Shown in pieces: positions 1 through 8,264 of a DNA stretch of 29,276 nucleotides. The notes under the pieces are model-generated. The model was not told the origin of the DNA, made no database searches, and saw only the letters and a list, made by a program, of their open reading frames with translations. Each line of letters begins with the position of its first letter. The stretch's first letter is position 1. Source of the stretch: an uncultured Eubacteriales bacterium (GTDB taxonomy: Bacteria > Bacillota > Clostridia > Christensenellales > CAG-138); contig URSN01000011.1 in the NCBI GenBank assembly GCA_900550525.1, positions 1 to 29,276 on the forward strand, read 5' to 3'. A program made the translations under genes and the position numbers.

Positions 1-365
1 TCTCTTGCCGATTTTGGTGTGCAGCTCGCTGCACACCAAAATCGCTCCAACGACTTGCCCATGCGCCCTCTTTCCTGGCTCTCTCCCAGAGAAAAACTTG
101 CCGCTTCCCTCTTTCCTCTCACTGTCCAATATGTTTGACAAACCTACATTTTGGCACAACTGTGTCATCGCGTGTCGGTTGTGTGGCAGCCGCCGCACGG
201 AAATGCGCCGCGCCGCTGGCGTGCGCGCATGGCCGCAGCCGGGCGCTGTTCGCAGCGGGGTTATGATCAAAAAGACATGCAAAGCCGCCGCCCTGTCGCA
301 TGCAGTGCGGCGAAAATCGATGGCGCGGGTTTCACTCCCGCAGCGTCAGCCGGAAGTCCGCAAGC
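1..365. other. non-coding stretch downstream of xylB
   Basis: I find no convincing gene here. The open frames present are short, lack ribosome binding sites and look like GC-driven shadows. The stretch holds a perfect 16-bp hairpin at 9-44, described separately. Transcription from the sugar operon would run into this region after the xylulokinase stop at 366. I see no clear stem followed by a U-run that would serve as the operon terminator; the nearest T-rich spot on the transcript strand is around 265-280 and lacks a good stem. Confidence 0.6.
9..44. repeat. perfect 16-bp inverted repeat, tetraloop hairpin
   Basis: Positions 9-24 and 29-44 are perfectly complementary and leave a four-base loop (CTCG). 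Neither side has a run of T, so it does not fit a standard intrinsic terminator. It lies about 320 bp beyond the stop of the last gene of the sugar operon, and may mark its 3' end or belong to the next unit outside the window. Confidence 0.85.
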
Positions 366-1838
366 CTATAATTCCTTAAACAGACCCTTGAGCGCAGGAT
401 ACAGCTTCCGGAAGGTCTGATACCGCCGCTCATACCGCGCGGCGATCGCGGCGTCGGGAAGCACTCTGCCGGAGACGGTTGCAAGCCGATCGGCAATTTC
501 CCTGACGGAGCCGTATTCGCCGCAGGCGACGGCGGCAAGCATGGCGCCGCCCATACCCGGGCCTTCTTCCACGGCGGGGATTTCAATGGGCAGGTTCAGG
601 ATGTTTGCGCAGATGCGCCGCCACAGCGGGCTTTTCGCCCCGCCGCCGCAGATCTTGCTGCTGCGCACGCACACGCCCTGCGCCCTGGCAGCCTCCAGCG
701 AATCGCGGATGCCGAACGTCACGCCCTCGAGGATTGCCTGCACCATCGCCGAACGGGTCGTGTCCATCGACAGGCCGATGAAGCAGCCGCGCGCAGCAGG
801 ATCGTTATGCGGCGACCGCTCGCCCATCAGGTATGGGAGAAAGTACACCTGATTGCGGCCGAGCATATCGTCGGTGATGCACGCCTGTTCGGCCGCAAAG
901 TCCGATGTGTTCAGGATCTTCTCCATCCACCACCTGTTGCATGCGGCGGCGGAAAGCATGCAGCCCATAAGGTGATAGGTTCCATCCGCATGCGCAAAGG
1001 CGTGAAGCGCGTTCCGCTCATCTGCGGCAAAGGTCTCGCTCGAGATGAAAATGGTGCCCGACGTGCCGAGCGAGATATTGCAGCGCCCGTTCCCGACCGT
1101 CCCTGTGCCTACGGCAGCGGCGGCATTATCGCCCGCGCCCGCGCAGACGCGGACGGCAGCCGGGAGGCCGAGGCGCTTTGCCGCATCGGCGGTCAGCGTG
1201 CCGACAACCTCAAAGCTTTCATACAGGTCGGGAAGCTGCTCGCGCGTTACATGGCAGATCTGCATCATCTCGTTTGACCAGCGCCTGTTCCGCACGTCCA
1301 GCAGGAGCGTGCCGGATGCATCGGAATAATCGCTGCTGTACTTCCCCGTCAACAGATGCACGATATAGTCCTTCGGCAGCAGGATGTGTCTGATGGCGGC
1401 AAAATTCCCGGGCTCGTTCTCGCGCATCCACAGCAGTTTCGGCGCCGTAAACCCAGCAAAAGCGATGTTCCCGGTCCACGCGGCAAGCCGTTCGCGGCCG
1501 ATCTGTGCATTGAGCCGCTCCACCTGCTTTTCCGACCGTCCGTCGTTCCACAGGATGGCAGGCCGGATCACGCGGTCGTCCCCGTCAAGCGCGACAAGCC
1601 CGTGCATCTGTCCGCCTACCCCGATGCCCGCGACCTCGGATGCGCGGACGTCCCGCACCAGTTCGGGTATTACCGAAAAGACCGCCGCCTCCCAGTCCTC
1701 CGGGCGCTGCTGCGCCCAGCCGGGAAACGGGATCTCGAGCGGGTATTCCCGGGAAACGACATTGACGATGGTTCCGCCTGCGTCCATCAGCAGCGCTTTG
1801 ACAGCGGAGGTGCCAAGATCAATACCAATGTAATACAT
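366..1838 (-). CDS. xylB: xylulokinase
   Basis: ATP-dependent kinase of the FGGY carbohydrate kinase family, expected to phosphorylate D-xylulose to D-xylulose 5-phosphate in the cytoplasm and so feed the pentose phosphate pathway. The 490-residue protein opens with the sugar-kinase phosphate-binding motif YIGIDLGTSAVK. It has the central GAGDNAAAAVGTG stretch with the likely catalytic Asp, and the C-terminal GGGAKSPLWRRI motif. Length is normal for the family. The frame is open further upstream, but I chose the ATG at 1838 because it places the FGGY motif at the very N-terminus and is preceded by a strong site, CAGGAGGAGC. It follows xylA by 59 bp and is the last gene of the operon. Specificity for xylulose is inferred from the adjacent xylose isomerase. 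Confidence 0.93.
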   Translation of the reverse strand: MYYIGIDLGTSAVKALLMDAGGTIVNVVSREYPLEIPFPGWAQQRPEDWEAAVFSVIPELVRDVRASEVAGIGVGGQMHGLVALDGDDRVIRPAILWNDGRSEKQVERLNAQIGRERLAAWTGNIAFAGFTAPKLLWMRENEPGNFAAIRHILLPKDYIVHLLTGKYSSDYSDASGTLLLDVRNRRWSNEMMQICHVTREQLPDLYESFEVVGTLTADAAKRLGLPAAVRVCAGAGDNAAAAVGTGTVGNGRCNISLGTSGTIFISSETFAADERNALHAFAHADGTYHLMGCMLSAAACNRWWMEKILNTSDFAAEQACITDDMLGRNQVYFLPYLMGERSPHNDPAARGCFIGLSMDTTRSAMVQAILEGVTFGIRDSLEAARAQGVCVRSSKICGGGAKSPLWRRICANILNLPIEIPAVEEGPGMGGAMLAAVACGEYGSVREIADRLATVSGRVLPDAAIAARYERRYQTFRKLYPALKGLFKEL

Positions 1839-1897
1839 GCGCTCCTCCTGCGGCCGCAAGGGCGGCAGAACCGCTCCCCGGCCGGCACATCGACGAT

Positions 1898-3214
1898 TCA
1901 ACGGTAGAGGATGCCGTTCACAATGCTTTGCAGGTATTCCTGCCGCCCGCTGCCGGGCAGTTCCGGGCGCTTAAGCGCCTGCGCATACGCCGCGCACTCC
2001 TCGAGCGAAACCTCGCCGGCGACGATCTTTTTGCCGATGCCCGTTCCATAGCTTGCGTACCGCTCCTGCACAAACGCATCGATGCGGCCATCCTCCATGA
2101 TCTCCGCCGCCTTGATCAGCCCGAGCGCAAAGGTGTCCATGCCGAGGATGTAGCCATAGAACATATCCTCCACGGTATAGGAGGGACGGCGGTTCTTCGC
2201 ATCGAAGTTGAAGCCGCCCGTCAGGCCGCCCGCCTTGAGCACTTCATACATGCACATGGTCGCCGCATACACGTCAAACGGGAATTCGTCGGTATCCCAG
2301 CCGAGCAGGCAATCGCCCTGGTTTGCATCAATGCTGCCGAGCATGCCGTTGATGCGGCTCACGCGCAGATCGTGCTGGAAGGTGTGCCCCGCAAGCGTTG
2401 CATGGTTGGCCTCGATGTTGAGCTTGAAGTCCCTGTCCAGCCCATACTTCCGGAGGAAGCCGATCGCCGTCGCGGCGTCAAAGTCATACTGATGCTTCAT
2501 GGGCTCCTTGGGCTTTGGTTCGATATAGAAATTCCCGGCAAACCCGATCTTGCGGCCATACGCGACCGCCATGCGCATCAGGCGGGCGATGTTGTCCTGC
2601 TCGAGCTTCATATCGGTGTTGAGGAGCGTCTCATAGCCCTCACGGCCGCCCCAGAACACATACCCCCTGCCGCCGAGTTTGACGGTCAGTTCGATCGCCT
2701 TTTTGACCTGCGCCGCGGCAAAACAGAACACGTCCGCGGAATTGGAGGAGCCTGCGCCGTTCATAAAGCGCGGGTTCCCAAACATATTCGCCGTGCCCCA
2801 CAGGCATCTGATGCCGGTTTGCTGCATCTTCCCGAGGATGTAATCGGTCACGGCATCCAGGCGGCGATTGGTTTCATTGATGTCATCCGCTTCCGGCACG
2901 AGGTCGACATCGTGGAAGCAGAAATACCCGATGCCGAGCTTGTACATGAACTCAAAGCCTGCATCGACCTTTGCAAACGCATGTTCCATCGTGCCCCGCT
3001 GCGCGCCAAAATCCTTATCGGCAGTACCGACGCCGAACATGTCGGCGCCGGCCGCGCAGAGGTTATGCCACCACGCCATTGCAAAGGGCAAATGCTCCTT
3101 CATGGGCTTGCCCAGGATGACGCGGTCCGCATCGTAGTACTTGAACGCAAGCGGGTTCGTGCTTGCGGCGCCCTCAAATGGGATTCTGTCAATCCCCTTG
3201 AAAACTTCAGCCAT
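1898..3214 (-). CDS. xylA: xylose isomerase
   Basis: Converts D-xylose to D-xylulose, the first step of the isomerase route, using two divalent metals. The product is 438 residues, as expected for the long (class II) enzymes. Active-site residues are in place: catalytic His101 and Asp104 in FHDVD, Glu232 and Lys234 in IEPKPKEP, Glu268 and His271 in EANH, Asp296, Asp307 and Asp309, and Asp338 in FNFDAKNRR. The signature [15 protein letters not shown] is intact. The start at 3214 is preceded by AGGAAGAGC; 13 further codons upstream are open but would add a non-homologous extension. Together with xylB directly downstream it forms the classical xylose pair. Confidence 0.97.
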   Translation of the reverse strand: MAEVFKGIDRIPFEGAASTNPLAFKYYDADRVILGKPMKEHLPFAMAWWHNLCAAGADMFGVGTADKDFGAQRGTMEHAFAKVDAGFEFMYKLGIGYFCFHDVDLVPEADDINETNRRLDAVTDYILGKMQQTGIRCLWGTANMFGNPRFMNGAGSSNSADVFCFAAAQVKKAIELTVKLGGRGYVFWGGREGYETLLNTDMKLEQDNIARLMRMAVAYGRKIGFAGNFYIEPKPKEPMKHQYDFDAATAIGFLRKYGLDRDFKLNIEANHATLAGHTFQHDLRVSRINGMLGSIDANQGDCLLGWDTDEFPFDVYAATMCMYEVLKAGGLTGGFNFDAKNRRPSYTVEDMFYGYILGMDTFALGLIKAAEIMEDGRIDAFVQERYASYGTGIGKKIVAGEVSLEECAAYAQALKRPELPGSGRQEYLQSIVNGILYR

Positions 3215-3301
3215 TGCTCTTCCTTTCCGAGATCCGCGCATGCGGAAATCCACTGTGTTGCGCCACTTGTGTCAGGCGCTTCCGAAGCGGCGTTATCCCT
3301 T

Positions 3302-3329
3302 GCGCGCAGCCGGTCGCACGCCTGCGCGC
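3302..3329. repeat. 8-bp inverted repeat between GH5 gene and xylA
   Basis: GCGCGCAG at 3302-3309 pairs with CTGCGCGC at 3322-3329 around a 12-base loop. It lies in the 135-bp gap between the GH5 stop and the xylA start, with no U-run. It could be an mRNA stabiliser or processing site, or chance in GC-rich DNA. Confidence 0.4.
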
Positions 3330-3349
3330 TTTCGTCCGGCCGGCGGCCT

Positions 3350-4765
3350 TCAATTGTTCGTCTGCAACGCCGTTCTCAGCACCTCCTCCAGAGGCTCCCG
3401 CTGGAGCATATGTTCAAACGAAAAGGCTTCCTTCACCATTGAAACGATCTCGTCCGCCGTCATGTCGCTAAAGGCGTTGGCATAAAGCGGCGCGAGGGTT
3501 TCCGTTATCCTGCAGCAGATGGACTGCTCCCCCATGCTCTTGATCAGGCTGTCATATTCGAGGCTGTAATCATGATAGTTCAGCGCAACGCTGCGCGCCG
3601 TCTTCTGGATGATGTTCTGCACATCGGCAAAGACGCCGCCGATCTTACGATCGAGGAACGGCTCCAGCGACAGTTCGCGCTTGATGGTTTGCAGCGGCGA
3701 AATGCGCCAGTAGTATTCGCTTGCCGGATCCGTGCAGACGAGCCCCTCGTGGCCGATATCCTTATAGGTCCAAATCGTCCAGTGCTGGTCATACCGGTTG
3801 AAGATCAAAAGCTGATCCCTGAGCGCCGACAGCCGGGCAAAATCCTGGACCGTCGGATTTAAGATCCCTCCATCAAAGAACGTTGAAAACTCACCGCACC
3901 AGGAGGGCAGATTCCGTTCCAGCATCCAGTGGTTCCTGCGCTTGAATATCTGCTCAAGCACATCGGCATTCACCTGCCGCCCGCAGCACTGGCCCGGGTA
4001 CGACCGCGCCTGCAATGTTACATAGTTGTAATTGTGGGAGCTGTACGCAACGTTTTCGTCCGACAGTTCATCCAGTCCGTCGAAATCATTCCCGCGATTG
4101 TTCCCCTCGAGGAAGATGATGTGCCGATCGCCGGCGCTGCGAATGGCGGCGATCAGCTCCTCATAGAAATCGCGGAGCACATGCAAATCGGGCGCCTCGG
4201 GCTCGTTTATCAGGTCATAGCCTGCGATCACGGGCTCGTCCTTATAGTGCTGCGCAATGTGCTTCCAAAGCGCAATCGCCCTTTTTTGGAAGTCGCGATG
4301 CTCCCAGAGCAAAGCGGAGCCCGAGTTGTTGTCGCTGTGCCAGCGGTAATTCTGCCCGCCCGGAAGCGCATGCAGGTCGAGGATGATGTAGATGCCATGC
4401 TCACGTCCAAACGCAACCGCCTTATCCAGGTAATGAAATCCTTCCGGCCTATATTGGAACGGGTTCATATCGTCTTCGAAAAAACGATAGTTCACGGCGA
4501 TGCGCACCACATTCATGCCGATGCTCGAAAGATAGCGGAAATCAGCATCCGTGATAAACACGTCATGGTATGTCTTAAAAAAAGCATCCGCCCTTTCCTT
4601 CCCGAGCTCCTGATACATCGTCCTTGTCATGACGAGATCGGTGCCCAGAAAGCCGGTCAGGAAGTTTTCCTTGTTCAACCATGACCCTATACAGGTCCCG
4701 CGCAAATAGACGGGATTTCCGGCTGAATCGACTATCTTTTTGTTGTCCACATGTAATGGCTGCAT
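3350..4765 (-). CDS. GH5-family glycoside hydrolase, probably intracellular
   Basis: Retaining beta-glycosidase of the cellulase (GH5) type, with a (beta/alpha)8-barrel over about the first 350 of 471 residues. The acid/base is Glu188 in YDLINEPE and the nucleophile Glu292 in SWCGEFS, the two strand-end glutamates of the family. Upstream motifs (GMNVVRIAVNYR, ILDLHALPGG) also fit. The last 110 or so residues are helical-looking and unassigned. There is no signal peptide or membrane segment, so the enzyme should act in the cytoplasm on short oligosaccharides brought in by the ABC transporter of the same operon. Its start is preceded by GAAAGGGG and lies 21 bp after the dehydratase stop. Substrate is unknown; xylo- or gluco-oligosaccharides are the obvious guess from context. 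Confidence 0.88.
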   Translation of the reverse strand: MQPLHVDNKKIVDSAGNPVYLRGTCIGSWLNKENFLTGFLGTDLVMTRTMYQELGKERADAFFKTYHDVFITDADFRYLSSIGMNVVRIAVNYRFFEDDMNPFQYRPEGFHYLDKAVAFGREHGIYIILDLHALPGGQNYRWHSDNNSGSALLWEHRDFQKRAIALWKHIAQHYKDEPVIAGYDLINEPEAPDLHVLRDFYEELIAAIRSAGDRHIIFLEGNNRGNDFDGLDELSDENVAYSSHNYNYVTLQARSYPGQCCGRQVNADVLEQIFKRRNHWMLERNLPSWCGEFSTFFDGGILNPTVQDFARLSALRDQLLIFNRYDQHWTIWTYKDIGHEGLVCTDPASEYYWRISPLQTIKRELSLEPFLDRKIGGVFADVQNIIQKTARSVALNYHDYSLEYDSLIKSMGEQSICCRITETLAPLYANAFSDMTADEIVSMVKEAFSFEHMLQREPLEEVLRTALQTNN

Positions 4766-4786
4766 ACGTTCAAACCCCTTTCAGCA

Positions 4787-6493
4787 CTACTTGAGCTCCC
4801 AACCCGCTCCATCGGGCGCTTGTAATGCCATTTTCCGATACACGTTGAGGATGCCGGGAGGCGTTACCTCCGCCTTCTCCTTTGGGATGGTCCAGTTCTT
4901 CTTCCTCTGTTCCCACTCCTTTTCATCGATCATCAGATCGAGAACGCCGTTCGGAATATCGATATGGATCGTATCGTTCTCCCTGACATACGCAAGCGGG
5001 CCGCCGACATACGCCTCGGGCGCAACGTGTCCAATCGCAACCATGCGGGATGTAAAGCCGGAGAACCTTCCATCCGTTATGACGGCAATCTTCTTATTGT
5101 GCAGGCGCATCTTCTTGATGGCCGTCACGATATAATACAATTCCGTCATGGCCGGGCCGCCGCGCGGGCCCTCGTAGCGCAGGACGATGGCGTCGCCGTC
5201 ATCGATATGCCCCTCGAGGATATCGACCATCGCATCCTGGTGATTGTCATATACGCGCGCCTTAAAATCATGCACCAGCAAATCCCTGTCCGTAATGACG
5301 GATTGCCTGCAAACCGCGCCGTCCGGCGCCAAATTCCCATACAGGATGCGAATGGCGCCCATGTCGGAGACCGGATTCGACCGCTCATGGATCACATCCC
5401 GATCGAGCACCCTCGCATCGGCGATGTTTTCCCCCACAGTCCTTCCGTTCACGGTCAGGCAGTCCAGATTGAGGTCGTCCGCAATCTCCTTCATGACGGC
5501 GGGGATACCGCCCGCATAGTGCAGGTCGCAAACGGTATGGTCACCCGTCGGCGCGGTCGTACAGATCGCCTTGACGCGGTTGCTCGCCTCCTGCCAGTCC
5601 GCGTAACTCTGGTCGATCCCCGCCTCATGCGCGATGGCCTGAAAATGTACGATCGTATTTGCCGAGCCGCACACCGCCATGTCGACCATCAGTGCGTTCT
5701 GGAGCGATTTCTTCGTAATGATGTCGGACGGGCGGATATGCTTTTGTGCGATTTCTACGATCTTTCCGCCGGCTTCCTGCGCTCTGTGCCGGATCTCGGC
5801 GATGACGGCAGGGGTGGTGCTCGCGTAGGGCAGCGCCATGCCGAGCGCCTCCGTGAGGACCTGCATGGTGCTCCCGGTGGTCATTTCCGAGCAGGTTCCC
5901 GCGCAATAACCGCAGGCGGATGTGAGCTTTTCAAAATCGTTCTCATCGCTGCAGCCATGGGGATACTTTTCAAAATACTTGTTTACGCCGCTGCCGACCG
6001 TCAGCCATTCCCCTCTGTAATGGCCGGGCAGCATGGAGCCGCCGGGAATGATGATGCACGGCCGGTTCAAGCGAACCGCCGCCATCAGCATGGCGGGAAC
6101 GATTTTATCGCAGGATGCAAAACCGATCCAGCCGTCACAGTAGCTTTGGCGCAAGGCGGTCTCTATCGATGCCAGGATGACATCCCGCGTTGGAAAATCA
6201 AAATGCACGTTTTCATACGTCGAGTTGCTAAACGCCGCGCAGGGCGCGATCACGTTCGTTTCGTAGGGCATGCCCCCCGCATACCGAATGCCGGCCTTTG
6301 CCGCTTCCGAGAGTTCGCGCAGGTGCACATGTCCCGGCGTCTGTTCGCTCCACGAGTTTACGATGCAGATTCTGGGACGCTTCACCTCATCGCCGGAAAA
6401 GCCCATGGACTTAAACAGCGTCGTCTGCTGAAAGCGCAGCACCTCGCTGTCAAATTCTTTCAGAAGCTGTTCTTTCCTGGAATCAGAGCTCAT
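4787..6493 (-). CDS. IlvD/Edd-family dehydratase, probably a sugar-acid dehydratase
   Basis: Iron-sulfur hydro-lyase of the dihydroxyacid dehydratase/phosphogluconate dehydratase family, 568 residues. Landmarks are TPGHVHLREL (about 52-61), the candidate cluster ligand Cys128 in ASCDKIVPAML, CGYCAGTCSEMTTGSTM near 194-210 with Cys201 in the position of the third family ligand, and the C-terminal DGRFSG motif. The PGHVHL form resembles IlvD itself more than the PCN form that I recall for arabinonate and xylonate dehydratases. Even so, the setting, between a dehydrogenase and xylose genes and with no other branched-chain amino-acid genes, argues for a sugar-acid substrate such as an aldonate. 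A good site (GGAGG) precedes the ATG. True branched-chain DHAD activity cannot be excluded from sequence alone. Confidence 0.85.
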   Translation of the reverse strand: MSSDSRKEQLLKEFDSEVLRFQQTTLFKSMGFSGDEVKRPRICIVNSWSEQTPGHVHLRELSEAAKAGIRYAGGMPYETNVIAPCAAFSNSTYENVHFDFPTRDVILASIETALRQSYCDGWIGFASCDKIVPAMLMAAVRLNRPCIIIPGGSMLPGHYRGEWLTVGSGVNKYFEKYPHGCSDENDFEKLTSACGYCAGTCSEMTTGSTMQVLTEALGMALPYASTTPAVIAEIRHRAQEAGGKIVEIAQKHIRPSDIITKKSLQNALMVDMAVCGSANTIVHFQAIAHEAGIDQSYADWQEASNRVKAICTTAPTGDHTVCDLHYAGGIPAVMKEIADDLNLDCLTVNGRTVGENIADARVLDRDVIHERSNPVSDMGAIRILYGNLAPDGAVCRQSVITDRDLLVHDFKARVYDNHQDAMVDILEGHIDDGDAIVLRYEGPRGGPAMTELYYIVTAIKKMRLHNKKIAVITDGRFSGFTSRMVAIGHVAPEAYVGGPLAYVRENDTIHIDIPNGVLDLMIDEKEWEQRKKNWTIPKEKAEVTPPGILNVYRKMALQAPDGAGWELK

Positions 6494-6551
6494 TTATTCA
6501 AACCTCCATGCTCAATTGCCGTTATGCTAAACCCGCCCGGCGCGCCGTCCG

Positions 6552-7316
6552 TTAAACCAGGATCCGGCCGCCGTCAACGGGAAGATTAACGCCCGTACAG
6601 TATGTATCCGCGTCGGCAAGGAACAGGATCGCCTTCACGATATCCTGCGGCTGCCCAAGCCGTTTGAGCGGAATGCTCCTGCTGTTTTCCATCCTGTTTT
6701 TCTCAGGTGAGAAATCTGCCCTTCGCGCGTTCCACCTCGTATTCTCGACCGCGCCAGGCGACACGCAGTTGACACGGATATCGGGTGCAAGCGTGACGGC
6801 AAGGCACTCCGTCAAATGGAGCACCCCCGCCTTGGAAACGGAATAGGGGATCGCGCTGCCAAACGGCCGTATGCCGGCCTGGGAGGACAGATTGATGATC
6901 GACGCTCCCGCCCGCCCTTTCATCAGTTTGGCCGCCTCCCTCGCGCAGAAAAAAGCGCCCTCGACATTGACCCTGTAAAGGCGATCCCAGATATCGGCGG
7001 TCGCATCGTCCAGATCTGCAAAGGGAATGAACTCCGTAATGCCCGCGTTGTTGACCAGAATATCGAGTCCGGCGCACCGTTCGAAGATAGCGGAAAACAT
7101 CTCCCGGACGCTGGCCTCGTCCGCCACATCTGCGCGAATCGGGTAAGCGCTGCCGCCGAGCTGCCGGATCTCTTCGCAGGTCTGAGCCGCGTCATCCGCA
7201 GAATTGCTGTAATTGACGAATACGGCCGCCCCCTCTCTGGCAAACGCAATCGCCGTTTCCCTTCCAATGCCTACCGCCGCTCCGGTGACCAGCGCGACCT
7301 TGTTTTCAAACCTCAT
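6552..7316 (-). CDS. SDR-family oxidoreductase (sugar dehydrogenase-like)
   Basis: Classical short-chain dehydrogenase/reductase of 254 residues. The Rossmann motif TGAAVGIG lies at 11-18, NNAG at 89-92, and the catalytic tetrad is Asn117, Ser144 or Ser145, Tyr158 and Lys162 (YSVSK). The C-terminus YCTGVNLPVDGG is typical of FabG-like and glucose/xylose 1-dehydrogenase-like members. I chose the ATG at 7316, which has an AAAGGA site and puts the nucleotide-binding motif at the usual depth; 27 open codons upstream look non-coding. Lying between the permease and the dehydratase genes, it plausibly oxidises a sugar or sugar acid to feed the dehydratase. The substrate cannot be read from the sequence. 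Confidence 0.88.
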   Translation of the reverse strand: MRFENKVALVTGAAVGIGRETAIAFAREGAAVFVNYSNSADDAAQTCEEIRQLGGSAYPIRADVADEASVREMFSAIFERCAGLDILVNNAGITEFIPFADLDDATADIWDRLYRVNVEGAFFCAREAAKLMKGRAGASIINLSSQAGIRPFGSAIPYSVSKAGVLHLTECLAVTLAPDIRVNCVSPGAVENTRWNARRADFSPEKNRMENSRSIPLKRLGQPQDIVKAILFLADADTYCTGVNLPVDGGRILV

Positions 7317-7409
7317 ATTGTCCGATCCTTTCTTACAGAGAATCCATGGGAACGCTGCAAACGCCTCATACGGCGGGCGCGCGCCCGGCTGTTCCATCCG
7401 ACGTCGGAA

Positions 7410-8264
7410 TCATTTCCCAACGCCTGCCGTCAATCCTGCGACAAGCTGCCTGCGCATAAAGGCGTATACGACGATCAGCGGTATGGCCGACATGATTACG
7501 GCGGCCACTATCCCGGGCACGTTCGTTTCGAACTCGCTGTTGAAGTTCCACAGCGACAGCGGGACCACCCGCATATCCGTGGATTGCGTCAAAACAAGCG
7601 GCAGCAGGAAGCCGTTCCATGTGTTTACCGCATTATAAATGCCCACCGTTACCAATGCGGGCTTTGAAAGCGGCATGACCAAATTCCCAAAGATGCGCCA
7701 GTTGCTCGCTCCGTCCAGCCGCATGGACTCCAGCAGTTCCTTTGGAATATCCCGCATGGAGTTGGAAATGATCAGGATGGAGATCGGCAGAGCGACCGCA
7801 ATGTAGGGGAAAATCAGGGCGAGCAGCGTGTCGTAGATGCCGAGTTCGATCACGATCAGGTACAGCGGAACGACAAGCGCCTGAAGCGGGACCGCAAGCC
7901 CCTGTAAAAAAAGCAGTCTGACGGCGTTGGCCTTCCTTGATTTGGAAAACGTGATGGGAAAGGCAGCCATCGCGGCAAAGAGCACCGCGGGGATCACCGC
8001 GCCGAAGGAGACAATAATGGAATTCCGCAGGTAATTGAAAAAGCCCGAATCAACGACAAGCTTGAAGTTCCCAAAGTATGGGCCATCCTCGCTGAACCAG
8101 AGCGGATGCGTGAAGAAAATATCATTCTGCGGCTTGAGCGCAGTGACCAGCACATAATAGAGCGGAAGCGCCACAACGATCAGCCACAAAACGCCGAACA
8201 GACCGGCGGCGTAATTCGCCTTGCGGAACGCATGCTTTGTCCGTACTCGTCTTTCCATCTTCAT
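7410..8264 (-). CDS. carbohydrate ABC transporter permease (MalG/AraQ type)
   Basis: Inner-membrane subunit of a CUT1-type sugar importer, 284 residues with about six hydrophobic segments beginning with GVLWLIVVALPLYYVLV. The EAA loop that contacts the ATPase is visible around ELLESMRLDGASNWRIFGNLVMP (about 188-210). Its start overlaps the stop of the upstream permease by four bases (ATGA), so the two are translationally coupled. No ATP-binding subunit is encoded nearby. In Bacillota CUT1 systems often use a shared MsmX-like ATPase encoded elsewhere, which is the likely arrangement here. Confidence 0.95.
   Translation of the reverse strand: MKMERRVRTKHAFRKANYAAGLFGVLWLIVVALPLYYVLVTALKPQNDIFFTHPLWFSEDGPYFGNFKLVVDSGFFNYLRNSIIVSFGAVIPAVLFAAMAAFPITFSKSRKANAVRLLFLQGLAVPLQALVVPLYLIVIELGIYDTLLALIFPYIAVALPISILIISNSMRDIPKELLESMRLDGASNWRIFGNLVMPLSKPALVTVGIYNAVNTWNGFLLPLVLTQSTDMRVVPLSLWNFNSEFETNVPGIVAAVIMSAIPLIVVYAFMRRQLVAGLTAGVGK

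Noticed and set aside
9..44. Standard rho-independent terminator
   Set aside because: The stem is excellent, but neither strand has a T-run next to it, so it is reported only as an inverted repeat.
121..165. Plus-strand promoter starting at TTGACA near 130
   Set aside because: No acceptable -10 box lies 16-18 bp downstream, and no gene follows.
366..7316. Complete Weimberg or Dahms pathway
   Set aside because: Only a dehydrogenase and one dehydratase are present; lactonase and the later enzymes are missing from the window.
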